Assembly (NCBI GenBank): GCA_937864365.1
Contig: CALMJT010000060.1
Span: forward strand, 1-49,150
From: an uncultured Alteromonadales bacterium
Lineage (GTDB): Bacteria; Pseudomonadota; Gammaproteobacteria; Pseudomonadales; Cellvibrionaceae
Length of the DNA: 49,150 nt
Reading direction: 5' to 3'
The stretch's first letter is position 1; every line of letters starts with the position of its first letter. Positions 15,801 to 25,640 of this stretch are shown here, piece by piece. A program made the position numbers and the translations under genes. The notes under the pieces were generated by a model that searched no databases, was not told the DNA's origin, and saw only the letters and a list, made by a program, of their open reading frames with translations.

Positions 15801-18800
15801 GGGTGTCCGGTATTGTCGCCTATAGACTCAAATGCTGCTTTATCCACTTGCGAGCGTCCGCCTCTGTAAACCCTCGCTGGGCGGCCACCTCTCTTGATGC
15901 GAGTAGCATCAGACCAGTGTCCGCTAGGTGTGGATTCTCCTTTAGCATTTCCATTGCTGTTTTGCTTGGCGATTCCGGGTTTGACGAGTCCAGGTTGATC
16001 TCGTCTTCCTGCCGGTTTTGCGAGCGCTTGTTCATAAAATTCTCTGTATGGGTCGTTAATTAGTGAATATCTTACTGAGCCATTGCCATTGCTTGGCGCC
16101 GTCGCATTAACTGTAGCTTTTCGCGCTCCGCGAAGAAGTTCTAATAACTCAGTGTCGCCAACCTTGGAAAGTCTCAGGAATCCGTGATCTCTTAACCAGG
16201 AGCGAATAAAGCCAACAATCTCCTTGATCTTGCGCGCAAGACTTGGCCTTTCTTGTTGAATATGCGCCAAAAGTTCTTCGACTAGGACGCTATTTCGCTC
16301 TTCAGCGGTGATATTTCCTGTCTCGACCGCATTATCAAGAGATTCTTGGTATAGGCTTAGGTCTACATCGTATTTTTTTGCAAGCGCATTCAGCCCTTTT
16401 TTGCCACCAATAGCTATGTATAGAAGATTAAGTTTAGACGTAAGTTCTTTGCCAAACAGCTGACTAAGGCCAAAATGCCCATAAGCCTCATGGAATAAAA
16501 CCTCTTCCACTGACCTTTCATCACTAAGTCTGTCGGCAATCAAATAAACCTTGTCATCACTGAACAATCCCCTTAAATCGGATTCTGCACCATCTTTTGT
16601 GACAGTATCTTGTAGAGATTGCGGCAAATTATTAAATGACTGAACGACCTTTATCGAACTTTTGGCGTAGCGGCTCCAGTTTTTGGAAAGCCTATCAACG
16701 ACGCCCTGTACCGTATCAATATCGATCGATCCGGTTTTCTCTTGCGATGATCTCGAATATTTGGCCTGTAAAAATTCTTCAGACTCAGCTATGAAGCCTT
16801 GTCGATCGTCATCGGATTTAAATAAAAATCCAGCATCACCAAATCTTGACCAATAGCCATTGTGCTTATCGGCGATTTCTCTAAGTTTATTGAAGTCACT
16901 CTTGTCTACACGAGCGACAGGCTTTGTCATGTATAGGTTTTCACCACTCTTAGTGTGCTGAGCCTCCCATGTTTTATGGTTTTTACCGGTACCGGCATTT
17001 TTCTGTTCTTGCTGTGAGCTGCCTTCCGTGACACCCTGCTCTTGTGACTCCTCTTCGTCAGGCTTGCTTCTTCGTTCTATCTCGATATTTTCGATTTCAT
17101 CAAATAATTCATTAATGTCATTGATGTCAGAAAAGTCATAGCGCTCAGAATTGCTATCAAACTGATATTCATCCGGGTTAATGTCTGCAACCTTGTCCAG
17201 CACAATAATTTTTGTAGGAATTGAGGTGCCAGCTCTTTCAAAGGTTACTTTTGGTAATAAAATTTCTGCGGCTTTAACAATGGATGGCTTTTTCTCTTCA
17301 CCAAGCCGCGCAAAAAGTCTATTGAAAGCTTTGTCGGCAGCTGGGCCGGTTGGAATCAGTCCCACCAATCGACCGCCCGAGCGAAGGTGATTTAAAGATT
17401 TTTCAATATGTTCTACAGCATCTTTTCCGCCAGCACCATACGGTGGGTTGGTGACAATGGCGTCATATTTGTTGACGATATTGTGATCTAGGAAGCTCCC
17501 CTGAATTAGTTTTCCATCAAAACTTAGCGCCAATTTACTCGCTAAATTTGACGTGATTTCTATAGCCGTTCTATTGGTATTTTCTGGAAACCATCTGGCA
17601 ATCGCCCCCACTCCGGCGCTAGGCTCCAAAGCATCTTCATTGCCGCGAATATCTGCAAGCTGCACCATTTTCAATCCAACCGGGTCGGGCGTTGCAAAAA
17701 ATTCAGAGTGCTCTCGTCCTCGCGCAGATCGGCCACTGCCGTATTTCTTTGTGCCGAAGTAATAACTTTTTGCCAAGTCCCACTGGGTAAGAATGTTGGC
17801 GCCTTCCGCGTCACGCTCTTTGCCGCCCTTGCCTTCGTCTTCGTGTCCAGGCTCGTATGTATCAGCCTCTTCGTAAGCGTCAATAAATGATTTTTTTAAG
17901 CTTCTAGCCTCTTCGCCTAACGCTAAATTTTCGGCAGCGCTTGCCCGTCCAGCGATCTTGCTTGCAAAAGCGTGGCGCTCCCATGCCGTTCCGATTGTTA
18001 CATATCGAAATATGGCGTCACTCGCCTGTCCTGTTCTATATGTTCGCCCTTCGATCTGAATTGCCGAAAACGGTTTTGAAGGCAGGCCAATATTTATTAA
18101 AACTCGTTGGTGCTTCCCGGTTGTGTCATGGACAGAAACACCTTCCCGAATGGCATCTGACTGAGCAACAATTAGATTCGCGTTGGTATTGTTATCGTCA
18201 TTAAATCGATTTTGTATTTGTACGCGCTTGGCGGCACTAATATCGCCATTGTAAATTTCTGCGCTGGGGAATCGGCCTTTAATGGTTTCAATGACAGGCG
18301 GCAAGCTATCAATCAGCTTAAATAACTTGGGGAAATTAGACTTAAAGACGTCGTAAGCTTTTTCAGCGCTTTCGAAATGTTCGAGTTGATCCTCTTTGGC
18401 TGTACGCTTCAGCTTCGGAAAATCTATTTTGAATGGATTCTGCGTAAGTCCAGATTTGTAATCATGGATAAGCACAACCTTTCGGCCAAGATCGATATGT
18501 TTTTGGATATGATCTAAAATTTCTTTGGCCTTAATTGCCTCCAATAATCGAGACCTTTGCAGATAATCGAATTGATCGGCAATTATTATCCTGCGCACAA
18601 GTGACATTCCGTCGATTTTTCCTTCGCCACCAGAGTTTTCACGAAGCCACTCAAGAGCATTGTCGATTTCTTTCCCTAGCTCGTCCTCAATAAGGACAAA
18701 TTTTCGGTCGTAATCGTACTCGCTATCAAGTTTACGCGAAGATAGGACGCCATTTTTCTTTAGCCATGCGTTGAATGTTCGCTGCTTCAGGCTGCGGTCA

Positions 18801-21800
18801 ACTTGTGCATCTGGTTCGGTTAGCTTGTTATACCGCATCCGGTAACCGAAATGCTCCATCATAAACTGCTGGAAATTATCACCAGAGTTATATCCTAAAG
18901 CGTCTTGATCGCTCCCCCAGTCATACAAAAACCCTTGGCCGAGCACGACATTTTTTTCATAAGCAAGTGGAGTGGCGGATAAATCGAGAACCCTTGGGCG
19001 ATCTACGGGCTTGTAGTTTTTAATAATCTCTTTTTGTTCATCAACCAAAGGGATAATTTTGCTTGTTAACTCGCCTCGACGAGCAGTTATTTCCTTGATC
19101 TCTTCCTGCTTCTGGCGTAACTCGGCATCCTCTTCGGCAGTTCTTCTTTTATTTTTTTCTAACTTAGAAATATCTTTATTGAATTGATCTGTTTTTTTAC
19201 GAAGAGCTTTTAACTCTTTACCGGTGTCGGGATCAAGAGATAAAGCTCTCGTCCAAGCAGTGCCTTCTTGGTATGAAATGGCGCGAAGTTTTTTTAATGA
19301 TTCTGTGATTGAGCCGTCTTTATCTGACGACAGATAGTGCGCTTCATCAACAATGATTAGGTCGTAATCTCTGCCAAGCACTGCGTCATTTTCTGCAAAA
19401 TTTGCAAACGTGGTGATAACTGGGCCTTCGCCAGCATCATTAACACTTCTTAAGGCTTTGAGTGGTATGTTGAAATGTTTGGTGGCGGCTTTTATCCAAG
19501 CGTCGTTGATGGTTTGCTTTGGGGTAACCACAAGAATATTCTTCTTGCCATACGCGTAGAACCGTCTAGCAACGCCTAAGCCGGTAAACGTTTTCCCAGT
19601 GCCGGTACCGTTGGTAAATAAAACTCCGTACCCGTCAGGACTGCTGAAGCGCTTCTCTGCAAAGACAACATCATCAATTTGGCCGTCAGTTAAAAATGGC
19701 AATTCACTTTTAATCTGCTCTCGATCCGATTGCTTTTTTTTGCTGCCAACTTTTATGGGAGCGGGTTTTTCAACCGGCGTGTCATTGAACTTCCCAAGTT
19801 CCGCAGCTCTGTCTCGTTCAGCAAATAATCCGCCTGTGCTACTAACAGGGCTTCCCGAATCGACAGAATCTCGGGGAGTAGACTTCTCAAGGAGGTCTTT
19901 TTCTGAGTCAAGTGCGAGATCGCTTCGTTCTCGATCAGTAGTGGAGCTACTGTTACCCACGGGTTTATCAATGATGTCATCAAAGAGACTTCTTTTTTTG
20001 CCACCTTGATTAGTTCTTGGTCGCTCTCCTCCTCGTTTTCCATTAGAAATATCTTCTCTAGAGTCTTGCTTCTCATCAGATTTGTTTTTGCTATCTCGTT
20101 GCGTATCTCTTGCGGTACGTTCAGCATTTTTATCGACCTCTTGGGTTTCGTTATCTTGATTGCTGATACTTGAATCAGACTCCAAGTTGTTATTTTTTTC
20201 ATTATTGTATGATTCGACCAGAATCGATAACTGCTTCTTGACCTCATCAGGCCCGTCTGTACCCTCGATTGAGCCGCCATGATCCTCAACAGTATCGCGA
20301 GCGGAATTGTACCAACCGCGAAGGTATGGCTGGACAGCATTAAAATCTAAAGATAGGTCATCTAAAATCTTGCTGGCGAAATCTGAAAATTTGCGAACTC
20401 CTCCCTCGATATAGAAAACCGAAATCTCAGCGCCAAGGGCAATGATTTCTGGATCAATGCCTGAGTTTAATTGAGCAAACTTAGCTTTAAGCTTCTTGCG
20501 AAGCTCTTCCGCTCGTTCACGAGAAACCAGTTTATTTTTACTACCAAAATCAGAATCTGTGTACTTGGCAGGTTCTGGATTTGATTTGGACCGCGTGTTT
20601 TTTCGTGGCTGCTCAGCCTCTTTTTTTGCCTGGTCTGTGTCCTGGTTATCCTGGTTATCATTTTGCTCTGGCTTCAGGTCAAAAATAGACGGACGAGAAT
20701 CATTGCTTTCAGGGCTTGGCTCAGTAGACGCTAATCGTTTAGGCTCTTGTCGTTGATTATCTTGCTCAACTTGTCCTTGAGCTGTTTTGCTTGCCTCTCG
20801 CTGGCCTCGGCCTTGACCTCTGCTTTGCGGCTCTTCCAACGCTTCGGCGTTAGGTTCTCCTGTCGATACTCCTTCACCTCTTTGTCCAGATCGAGGCGCC
20901 GTGCTTCGCTGTGAGTTTGGTTGCTCTCTTGGTTTGGCTTGCTGTTCATCATTATTCCTGTTTTTGTTTATATTTGCGCTAGACAAAGGCGCACCCTGTA
21001 TCGCTGGTGCAGTATTGGCATTAGGGCGAGACTGTGCATTTTTGGTGATTTCAGCTAATTCAAGAATATGCTGTTTAAGTGGTAGATTCTTTTGAATTAA
21101 CTCACCGAGCTGCTCCTCTGTTACACCTGCGTCTCTCGCTGCCTCTTCCACCTCTGCAAATGTTTGCGGCTCACTGTAGCCATCCTGGTATCGCAGCACT
21201 CCATTTTCATCATAATAAACACTATCATTTCCGGGATTGAAGAACCCGTACTCGCCAAGGTCGGTAAACCCGTCGCGCTGATCTACTTCGTCCAGAAGAG
21301 CTTCAATTACGCGCTGCTCACGAACACGCAGTTTATCGCCGTTCAGGGCTTTTTTGACGGTATCATTTACATAGGAGACGCTTGCTAGATCATCATTGTT
21401 TTGAAAAAACGACGGGTTTAAGCTTGGCGTCCTATTTACAATCTTTCCATTGTCATCACGAACGTAAGCAACTCCGCCATTTGGTATTAGCTCATCAACA
21501 AGCTTCTGCACTCCGCTTCGATAATTGTCCAGTGCAAATCTAGGAGATATGCCTTGGCTCTCAACAACCGACTTGCGCTTATCCAGCTCTTCCGGAAGAA
21601 GTTCATTTTCTCCCTGATAATCAATATCTTGGAAACTTTCTAGTTCAGATTTCTCTCGCTGACGCTGAACAAAAGCCTTTAGTGAATCGCCTTGAGAATC
21701 AATTCGTCCAACATTTTCTGGCTGGGCATCTAAGCCTGTGTTGGCATTTCGCCTTTTAATCTGACCTTCTTCTGCTGGAACATCGATAACAGTTTCTTGA

Positions 21801-23458
21801 TCGTTAAGATCGATTTTCTTTGGCGCGTTAAATACATCACCACTTTTCCCGGTGTCGGGATTATAGCCATTCAGCGACACGCCTTTTTTTGGCACGTTTC
21901 CAGTTGCAGCAAAACGCCTAAGCCTTGCAGCTTCGACAGTGTTGCCTTGATCCTCTTGCGCTTGCGCAAAATCTAAAACCTCACCAACGGTTGCGGTAGT
22001 TCCGTCAGAAAAAGTTAAAATGTCAGCCCGGTCAGGCCCGCTTGATTGCGGCAAGCGATTTGATTCCGGCACCGATTCCCGCTGCACAGCTTCGCTTTCA
22101 AATTGGTTTTGGTCATCGTTTGATTTTGGAACCAAACTAGATAGGCTGTTAATTGCGCCACCTTGAACGCCGCCGAGAACACCACCAATAGTTGCAGCCT
22201 TATCAACATCATCCAGAAGCTCTCTATCTTCGTCAGCATAAGCCTTAATACCGGCGTTTACGCCAAGCTGGTTACCACCCTCTTGAATCGCCTCTTCTGC
22301 GGTCTCTTTGGCTAGAGAGCCAAAAAATCCACTTACACCTTTGCCGGTAAAGAAATCGGCCTCAAGTTTGGCGGCTCCAGTAATTTTCCCGGCTAAAACA
22401 GCAAGCGGAAGAGTTACGGCCGCCGCGGTTAAACCGGCGTTGCTTGCCAATTTCTCAATAGCTTCTTCGTGAGTTTTCCCGTCTTCCCTTAGCTTCCCGT
22501 ACTCTGAGGATTGGGCAAACAGGTCTTCAGCTGTCATATTGGAAAATATTTCGAGTGCTTCTTCTTCGGCACTGGAACCGGCATCAGCAGCCTCAAGCGC
22601 TCCGCCAACACCAGCCGCCGCCGCAGCTGTCGCTCTTGTTCCAAGTTGTAGTGCAGCCGAGCCTCTAGCAGCAATACCGACAGGCAAAAAGCTTGGCGCA
22701 GATGTCGTTAATAGATCACCAATCAGCTCCGGGTTTTCAAATAGTGTTTTTATGGTACCGGTAAAACCTTCCGCTTCATCCAGTCGGCGCTTAGCCTGTT
22801 TTACACTATCGGATTTTTTATCCTCCCAAAACTCCACCGCTCTTGAAAACGAATCTTTAAAGCCTTTCGGTACATTTCCGCCTGAAGCCAGGTCAGCCAA
22901 ATAAACCAAGTTTTTGCCAAGACCAGCAAAACCTCCGAGCAAGGCATACCCGGTGTCTGCTGCAACCTCTCCATAGGTTCTGTCGATTTCCGGTTCTTCA
23001 GCCAAAGACAAGTCAAGCCCAGTTAAGTCAGCGTCAGCATTTAGCGTTTTTGCATGTTGTCGCAATCTGGCAGCTGAATCTTTGTGTCCATCCGCCTCGA
23101 TTTTATCGGCAAAATCAAAAGCCTCGTTGGCGGTTGCTGGGGTTCCATCTGCGCGTGAAAATGTGATTCTTGCCTGACTTCCGCTTTTGTCGAAATCCTC
23201 CTTAAAAAATAAATCTGGCGCTGCGCTTTCGGGTCGCCCTGCTTGACCAAGCAGCTCGTCAAATGTAGAAAAGTCTAGGCCGCTAAGGTCGGCTTCCACT
23301 GGCTGGCTTGGAGTGTTTTTATTATTTTCTTGCTGCTGTGGTTGTTGCGGGGATTGCTGCTGAGGGCTTTTTTGTGGGCGATTATTTATCTGGCTGCTGT
23401 TGTCAAATGTTGACAGACCGGAACCACCAAGTCCCGGTAAAAAATTGTTTTCTGGCAT
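12878..23458 (-). CDS. Giant polyvalent protein: helicase, N6-adenine methyltransferase, ART-like domain
   Basis: At 3526 residues this is by far the largest gene. In order it has a Q/P-rich start; a motif near 100-140 that recurs near 485-525; small hydrophobic glycine/alanine stretches (220-430); a conserved polyvalent-type segment (about 1000-1085) ending VQPYLRGWYNSARDTVEDHG; an SF2/SNF2 helicase with Walker A NGTGTGKT near 1286 and DEAH near 1370; a methyltransferase with EPSAGVGA near 1946 and NPPY near 2004, pointing to N6-adenine methylation; HEAYGH near 2324, peptidase-like; an ADP-ribosyltransferase-like fold near 2555-2625 (GVWFTTKKDDAARYG); and a long C-terminal region with one hydrophobic helix near 3215, resembling the LPD38 type. 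Polyvalent proteins (P1 DarB is the known model) travel in the capsid and guard incoming DNA. As the last gene of the late operon, next to ejection-like genes, a virion role is likely. Confidence 0.85.
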   Translation of the reverse strand: MPENNFLPGLGGSGLSTFDNSSQINNRPQKSPQQQSPQQPQQQENNKNTPSQPVEADLSGLDFSTFDELLGQAGRPESAAPDLFFKEDFDKSGSQARITFSRADGTPATANEAFDFADKIEADGHKDSAARLRQHAKTLNADADLTGLDLSLAEEPEIDRTYGEVAADTGYALLGGFAGLGKNLVYLADLASGGNVPKGFKDSFSRAVEFWEDKKSDSVKQAKRRLDEAEGFTGTIKTLFENPELIGDLLTTSAPSFLPVGIAARGSAALQLGTRATAAAAAGVGGALEAADAGSSAEEEALEIFSNMTAEDLFAQSSEYGKLREDGKTHEEAIEKLASNAGLTAAAVTLPLAVLAGKITGAAKLEADFFTGKGVSGFFGSLAKETAEEAIQEGGNQLGVNAGIKAYADEDRELLDDVDKAATIGGVLGGVQGGAINSLSSLVPKSNDDQNQFESEAVQRESVPESNRLPQSSGPDRADILTFSDGTTATVGEVLDFAQAQEDQGNTVEAARLRRFAATGNVPKKGVSLNGYNPDTGKSGDVFNAPKKIDLNDQETVIDVPAEEGQIKRRNANTGLDAQPENVGRIDSQGDSLKAFVQRQREKSELESFQDIDYQGENELLPEELDKRKSVVESQGISPRFALDNYRSGVQKLVDELIPNGGVAYVRDDNGKIVNRTPSLNPSFFQNNDDLASVSYVNDTVKKALNGDKLRVREQRVIEALLDEVDQRDGFTDLGEYGFFNPGNDSVYYDENGVLRYQDGYSEPQTFAEVEEAARDAGVTEEQLGELIQKNLPLKQHILELAEITKNAQSRPNANTAPAIQGAPLSSANINKNRNNDEQQAKPREQPNSQRSTAPRSGQRGEGVSTGEPNAEALEEPQSRGQGRGQREASKTAQGQVEQDNQRQEPKRLASTEPSPESNDSRPSIFDLKPEQNDNQDNQDTDQAKKEAEQPRKNTRSKSNPEPAKYTDSDFGSKNKLVSRERAEELRKKLKAKFAQLNSGIDPEIIALGAEISVFYIEGGVRKFSDFASKILDDLSLDFNAVQPYLRGWYNSARDTVEDHGGSIEGTDGPDEVKKQLSILVESYNNEKNNNLESDSSISNQDNETQEVDKNAERTARDTQRDSKNKSDEKQDSREDISNGKRGGERPRTNQGGKKRSLFDDIIDKPVGNSSSTTDRERSDLALDSEKDLLEKSTPRDSVDSGSPVSSTGGLFAERDRAAELGKFNDTPVEKPAPIKVGSKKKQSDREQIKSELPFLTDGQIDDVVFAEKRFSSPDGYGVLFTNGTGTGKTFTGLGVARRFYAYGKKNILVVTPKQTINDAWIKAATKHFNIPLKALRSVNDAGEGPVITTFANFAENDAVLGRDYDLIIVDEAHYLSSDKDGSITESLKKLRAISYQEGTAWTRALSLDPDTGKELKALRKKTDQFNKDISKLEKNKRRTAEEDAELRQKQEEIKEITARRGELTSKIIPLVDEQKEIIKNYKPVDRPRVLDLSATPLAYEKNVVLGQGFLYDWGSDQDALGYNSGDNFQQFMMEHFGYRMRYNKLTEPDAQVDRSLKQRTFNAWLKKNGVLSSRKLDSEYDYDRKFVLIEDELGKEIDNALEWLRENSGGEGKIDGMSLVRRIIIADQFDYLQRSRLLEAIKAKEILDHIQKHIDLGRKVVLIHDYKSGLTQNPFKIDFPKLKRTAKEDQLEHFESAEKAYDVFKSNFPKLFKLIDSLPPVIETIKGRFPSAEIYNGDISAAKRVQIQNRFNDDNNTNANLIVAQSDAIREGVSVHDTTGKHQRVLINIGLPSKPFSAIQIEGRTYRTGQASDAIFRYVTIGTAWERHAFASKIAGRASAAENLALGEEARSLKKSFIDAYEEADTYEPGHEDEGKGGKERDAEGANILTQWDLAKSYYFGTKKYGSGRSARGREHSEFFATPDPVGLKMVQLADIRGNEDALEPSAGVGAIARWFPENTNRTAIEITSNLASKLALSFDGKLIQGSFLDHNIVNKYDAIVTNPPYGAGGKDAVEHIEKSLNHLRSGGRLVGLIPTGPAADKAFNRLFARLGEEKKPSIVKAAEILLPKVTFERAGTSIPTKIIVLDKVADINPDEYQFDSNSERYDFSDINDINELFDEIENIEIERRSKPDEEESQEQGVTEGSSQQEQKNAGTGKNHKTWEAQHTKSGENLYMTKPVARVDKSDFNKLREIADKHNGYWSRFGDAGFLFKSDDDRQGFIAESEEFLQAKYSRSSQEKTGSIDIDTVQGVVDRLSKNWSRYAKSSIKVVQSFNNLPQSLQDTVTKDGAESDLRGLFSDDKVYLIADRLSDERSVEEVLFHEAYGHFGLSQLFGKELTSKLNLLYIAIGGKKGLNALAKKYDVDLSLYQESLDNAVETGNITAEERNSVLVEELLAHIQQERPSLARKIKEIVGFIRSWLRDHGFLRLSKVGDTELLELLRGARKATVNATAPSNGNGSVRYSLINDPYREFYEQALAKPAGRRDQPGLVKPGIAKQNSNGNAKGESTPSGHWSDATRIKRGGRPARVYRGGRSQVDKAAFESIGDNTGHPSAHLGVWFTTKKDDAARYGSHISEVYLDVRKPKVFNAENWIDFNSDLEAKRFREKYEKQGYDGLVIDYSSLGGPTHIVSFKYDQVKTDGDLKQAGSSARYSRTPPKKSSIDEIASRVLADSSTNTPVLERAKSYIKDHVERFRNSIRQNLVDQFNSIAVLERQLHGKLLDASQSAYKAAALSKNSRNVTETALNYGAIEYKDGGFDIIKDSKGLLEILKPLGKAGLTREWELWAGAKRAQRLLKEGRENLFTQEDIDSINAHVNADRDKLKLFEQVHKEWIEFNTRTLDLAEASGLIDPESRAIWESNDYVPFHRVSEFDGEDSKSLHDRPKGGLSGQKFRGKKLTGGVERLNIVESMVRNTAYTIEASMKNIAMQRTIEMAEQLEVVESLKGFKVSDLEAQSHLEQHGIEYNDKTLKLWKNLLAQHEKRDGTVSVSVNGKSQRYIVHDPLLLQSISGLGPTSFGTLLGILRFPKSLLTAAVTSDPAFALRNFFRDTLSTYVTVHGKRRNPLFDAVKGVNASLRGSDSLRSLQAQGIGGGYYDTTPESVREHLTKLSGSKNIILTAKDAWRVYRKLLGSTENANRIAVYENALKSGVSKAEAAYQALDVFNYSQHGSNQAVRILIELVPFMNARIQGLDKLWRGAREGRNKNLFNKHFLLKGALLMGATLALLAANADNEEYWDLPEWERDTYYHFWIDGEHWRLPKPFEVGAIFSTIPERVGEQLLRDDANMKLFGERMLSMLSDTFALDPTPQFIKPIVELGRNKSGFTDRQIIPERLKNNSPESQYTPFTKKTFIALADAMPDIAPDYLRSPAKLEHLFNGYFGTLGRYAAEITDTGLVHIGNYPARPTANVQDFPVLGSVYRDGVATNKHVERVYDLSRQIQEIYADINKYKKEGQIEKAEKKTLSGLSKLQAKGAIDKAVNQMAKINRELRQVYDNKLLSPEAKRKQIDSLIETRNEIAKAVSQQYWQ

Positions 23459-23489
23459 TTACGAAACTCTAAAGTTATTGGATTGTGCT

Positions 23490-24839
23490 TTACTTGGTGC
23501 CTGATCTTGATCTTAAAATCGAATCTCGAATTTGATCGCGCGTTAGATTTTTATTAGCTGGATTTTGTAAGGCTTTATCAATCAATGCTTCCAGATTTTT
23601 ATTAAGTAGTTCGGTAGCTTCTTTTTGGCTGTAAACTTTCTGGCCGGTGCTTTGTTGGCTATTTTGATCCGAAAGCGCTTCACTCTGGGTGTTATTATTT
23701 TCGCTGGATTGAATTGACTCAGGGTTTCTTCGATAAACCTTATTAGTGATTTCCTCATAGGATTTTAAAGCTTCTTCTTGCAATTCTTGCCTTGTTTTAT
23801 AGCCTTCCGATCCTGGTCTTATGAACAGATCACTCTGTGCCTTGGTTGCGCTTTCAACATAATCGGAAACATACGCAGCTGGATTCCCAACGGCAAGCTT
23901 GGATATTTCAAGAGCTTCGTCAAGATCAATAAATTGATTTTTTTGAGCGTATTCTTGCTGTATTAATTTGGCAAATTGATAATCTTTTGGAAGATCACCA
24001 GACTTTCTACTTGGGTCGGCTTTTTTATTTCGCTCTTGAATGGCTGCCCACTCAGCCCGCAGATGATCCCTGCCAGCCTGAGTTTGTGCAATTTCTGAAA
24101 GAATTACTCTGTTTGAAAGATTTCGTATTAAAGAGTCTTTTTTGAATTGCTTGATTGGATCGCGATCTGCTGAGCTTCTAGACCGAGTAAGTGGAACCTC
24201 TCGATCACTCTCAGCAGTATTAAGCCCGATAATCAACGAGTCGGGATCACTCCCTTGGTGAATTTGTCTGATTCCATTTACCGTAGCTGACGACTGATTA
24301 ATAATTTCAGGTGCAAGCACTGAGAATGCCGACAGGGCTTCGGGAGAGTTGTAGTCGAGACTGCCTGACGCCACTTTTTTAAAAGTTATTGCGGCATTTT
24401 TAAATTCAGGGCTGGACAAATAATTTATATCCAGATGTGGATTTTGCTGAAGAAATAATTTTTCATCTTCAGAAATTTCGCCATCTTCACCAATTCTGTC
24501 GCTTGTGTTTAACTGCTTAATAATAAGCCCTATTTGCCGCTCATTTTGCTGTTCAGCTCTGATTCGATCAGAATCTAATTTTCGCAAATACTCATCTTCA
24601 AGCGATAATTTTTTGGACTCGATATTTAAATTATTAAGTTGCTGACCTTGGGCTGCTTGAGCCAAGCCTAGCGCGTGATTTTCTTCAGCTCTACGATCTG
24701 CTGCCTCAATTCTTTGTCTCTGAAATTGTCGGTCTTCCTCTGCCAGTTTTCTATCCTGCTGCTGTTGCTGGTAGTTTTTTATTGAGTGATAGGTGTTTAA
24801 GCCTGCTGTTACTGCGTTGTTAATCCTTCCAAATTCCAT
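23490..24839 (-). CDS. Coiled-coil virion protein, probable internal/ejection protein
   Basis: The 449-residue product starts MEFGRINNAVTAGLNTYHS. It then has a long charged coiled coil at about residues 22-105, rich in Q, E and R (QQQQQDRKLAEEDRQFQRQR), followed by a helical body and a polar tail. I recognise no enzyme motif. Its place directly before the giant polyvalent gene and after the tail genes matches podoviral internal proteins that leave the capsid with the DNA. The spacing to the next gene is 31 bases. Confidence 0.6.
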   Translation of the reverse strand: MEFGRINNAVTAGLNTYHSIKNYQQQQQDRKLAEEDRQFQRQRIEAADRRAEENHALGLAQAAQGQQLNNLNIESKKLSLEDEYLRKLDSDRIRAEQQNERQIGLIIKQLNTSDRIGEDGEISEDEKLFLQQNPHLDINYLSSPEFKNAAITFKKVASGSLDYNSPEALSAFSVLAPEIINQSSATVNGIRQIHQGSDPDSLIIGLNTAESDREVPLTRSRSSADRDPIKQFKKDSLIRNLSNRVILSEIAQTQAGRDHLRAEWAAIQERNKKADPSRKSGDLPKDYQFAKLIQQEYAQKNQFIDLDEALEISKLAVGNPAAYVSDYVESATKAQSDLFIRPGSEGYKTRQELQEEALKSYEEITNKVYRRNPESIQSSENNNTQSEALSDQNSQQSTGQKVYSQKEATELLNKNLEALIDKALQNPANKNLTRDQIRDSILRSRSGTK

Positions 24840-24850
24840 GCGCTTCTCAC

Positions 24851-25084
24851 TTAAATATAACTTGAGGCAAAACCAAGAACGCCGCCCACAACTGCACCAA
24901 CAGGGCCAGCTACGGTGGCACCAGTAACAGCACCAGACACCGTGGCATTTAGTCTGTTTTGTTTTTGTGCCTGGTCAATTCCGTCATTTGTTTGTTTTCG
25001 GCGCTCTTCTCTGAATGCCGCTTCGCGCAAGCCATTTAAACCAGTTTGCCGGGGTATGTTTGATAAGCCTAATAATCCTTGCAT
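24851..25084 (-). CDS. Small glycine-zipper virion-type protein
   Basis: The 77-residue product has a charged middle (REERRKQTNDGIDQAQKQNR) and a C-terminal glycine-zipper hydrophobic helix, AVTGATVAGPVGAVVGGVLG, which can insert into membranes. Such proteins accompany podoviral ejection complexes and may help form a channel through the cell envelope. It shares one base with the neighbouring gene's end, which indicates translational coupling. Confidence 0.6.
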   Translation of the reverse strand: MQGLLGLSNIPRQTGLNGLREAAFREERRKQTNDGIDQAQKQNRLNATVSGAVTGATVAGPVGAVVGGVLGFASSYI

Positions 25085-25629
25085 TAATTAGTACCTGCAT
25101 TATTGAGCGATGAGCTTAAACCACCTACAAGGGTGACGTTTTGCGCGTCCTGGGCCTGAAAGCGTGTCTGATTTTTTGCTGACGCAGTGGCTGCTGCCCT
25201 GCTCAAGCCAAACGATTCGTCCCTAGATTGTTTTTGTCTTTGGGTTTCGTTAATTCGATAGGAATTTAGATTTCGCTCTTGCTGTCCCTGAGCAATGCCA
25301 AATGTTCTATCCACAGCTTGTGCGGATCGATTTACAGAATCTTCAACAAATTGCGGCGAACTTGCAGCATCTAAAAGTATTTGATAATTAGGAACAACGT
25401 TGGTTATGTAGTTATTATATTGAGCACGAGTTAGGTTTGCGTAATTATCTGACGCGCTATTGGCTGATGACAATGGGCCAGAATAATCTGGAGCTGAAAC
25501 ATTGTTTGCAAGGTCGCGCTCTGCTTGTGAAAGTCCAGCAATATTAAGAGCGACGCTTTGGTTGACTGGATTTAAGCCCAGTAGATTTGAACTGCCTGCA
25601 TTATTAACATTAATTGGGTTGGTATTCAT
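25084..25629 (-). CDS. Q/N-rich hypothetical virion protein
   Basis: This 181-residue protein is rich in N, S, Q and A. It begins with NPINVNNAGSSNLLGLNPVN and continues into a helical segment, AVDRTFGIAQGQQERNLNSY, and an alanine-rich stretch. The composition resembles that of the next two gene products, which suggests a set of related structural or ejection proteins. No family is recognised. Confidence 0.6.
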   Translation of the reverse strand: MNTNPINVNNAGSSNLLGLNPVNQSVALNIAGLSQAERDLANNVSAPDYSGPLSSANSASDNYANLTRAQYNNYITNVVPNYQILLDAASSPQFVEDSVNRSAQAVDRTFGIAQGQQERNLNSYRINETQRQKQSRDESFGLSRAAATASAKNQTRFQAQDAQNVTLVGGLSSSLNNAGTN

Positions 25630-25640
25630 AAATCACCATA

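Noticed and set aside
19753-20340. 195-codon alternative frame inside the giant gene
   Set aside because: It lies in the low-complexity linker of the polyvalent protein; its composition is a by-product of the repeated charged codons and no start signal supports it.
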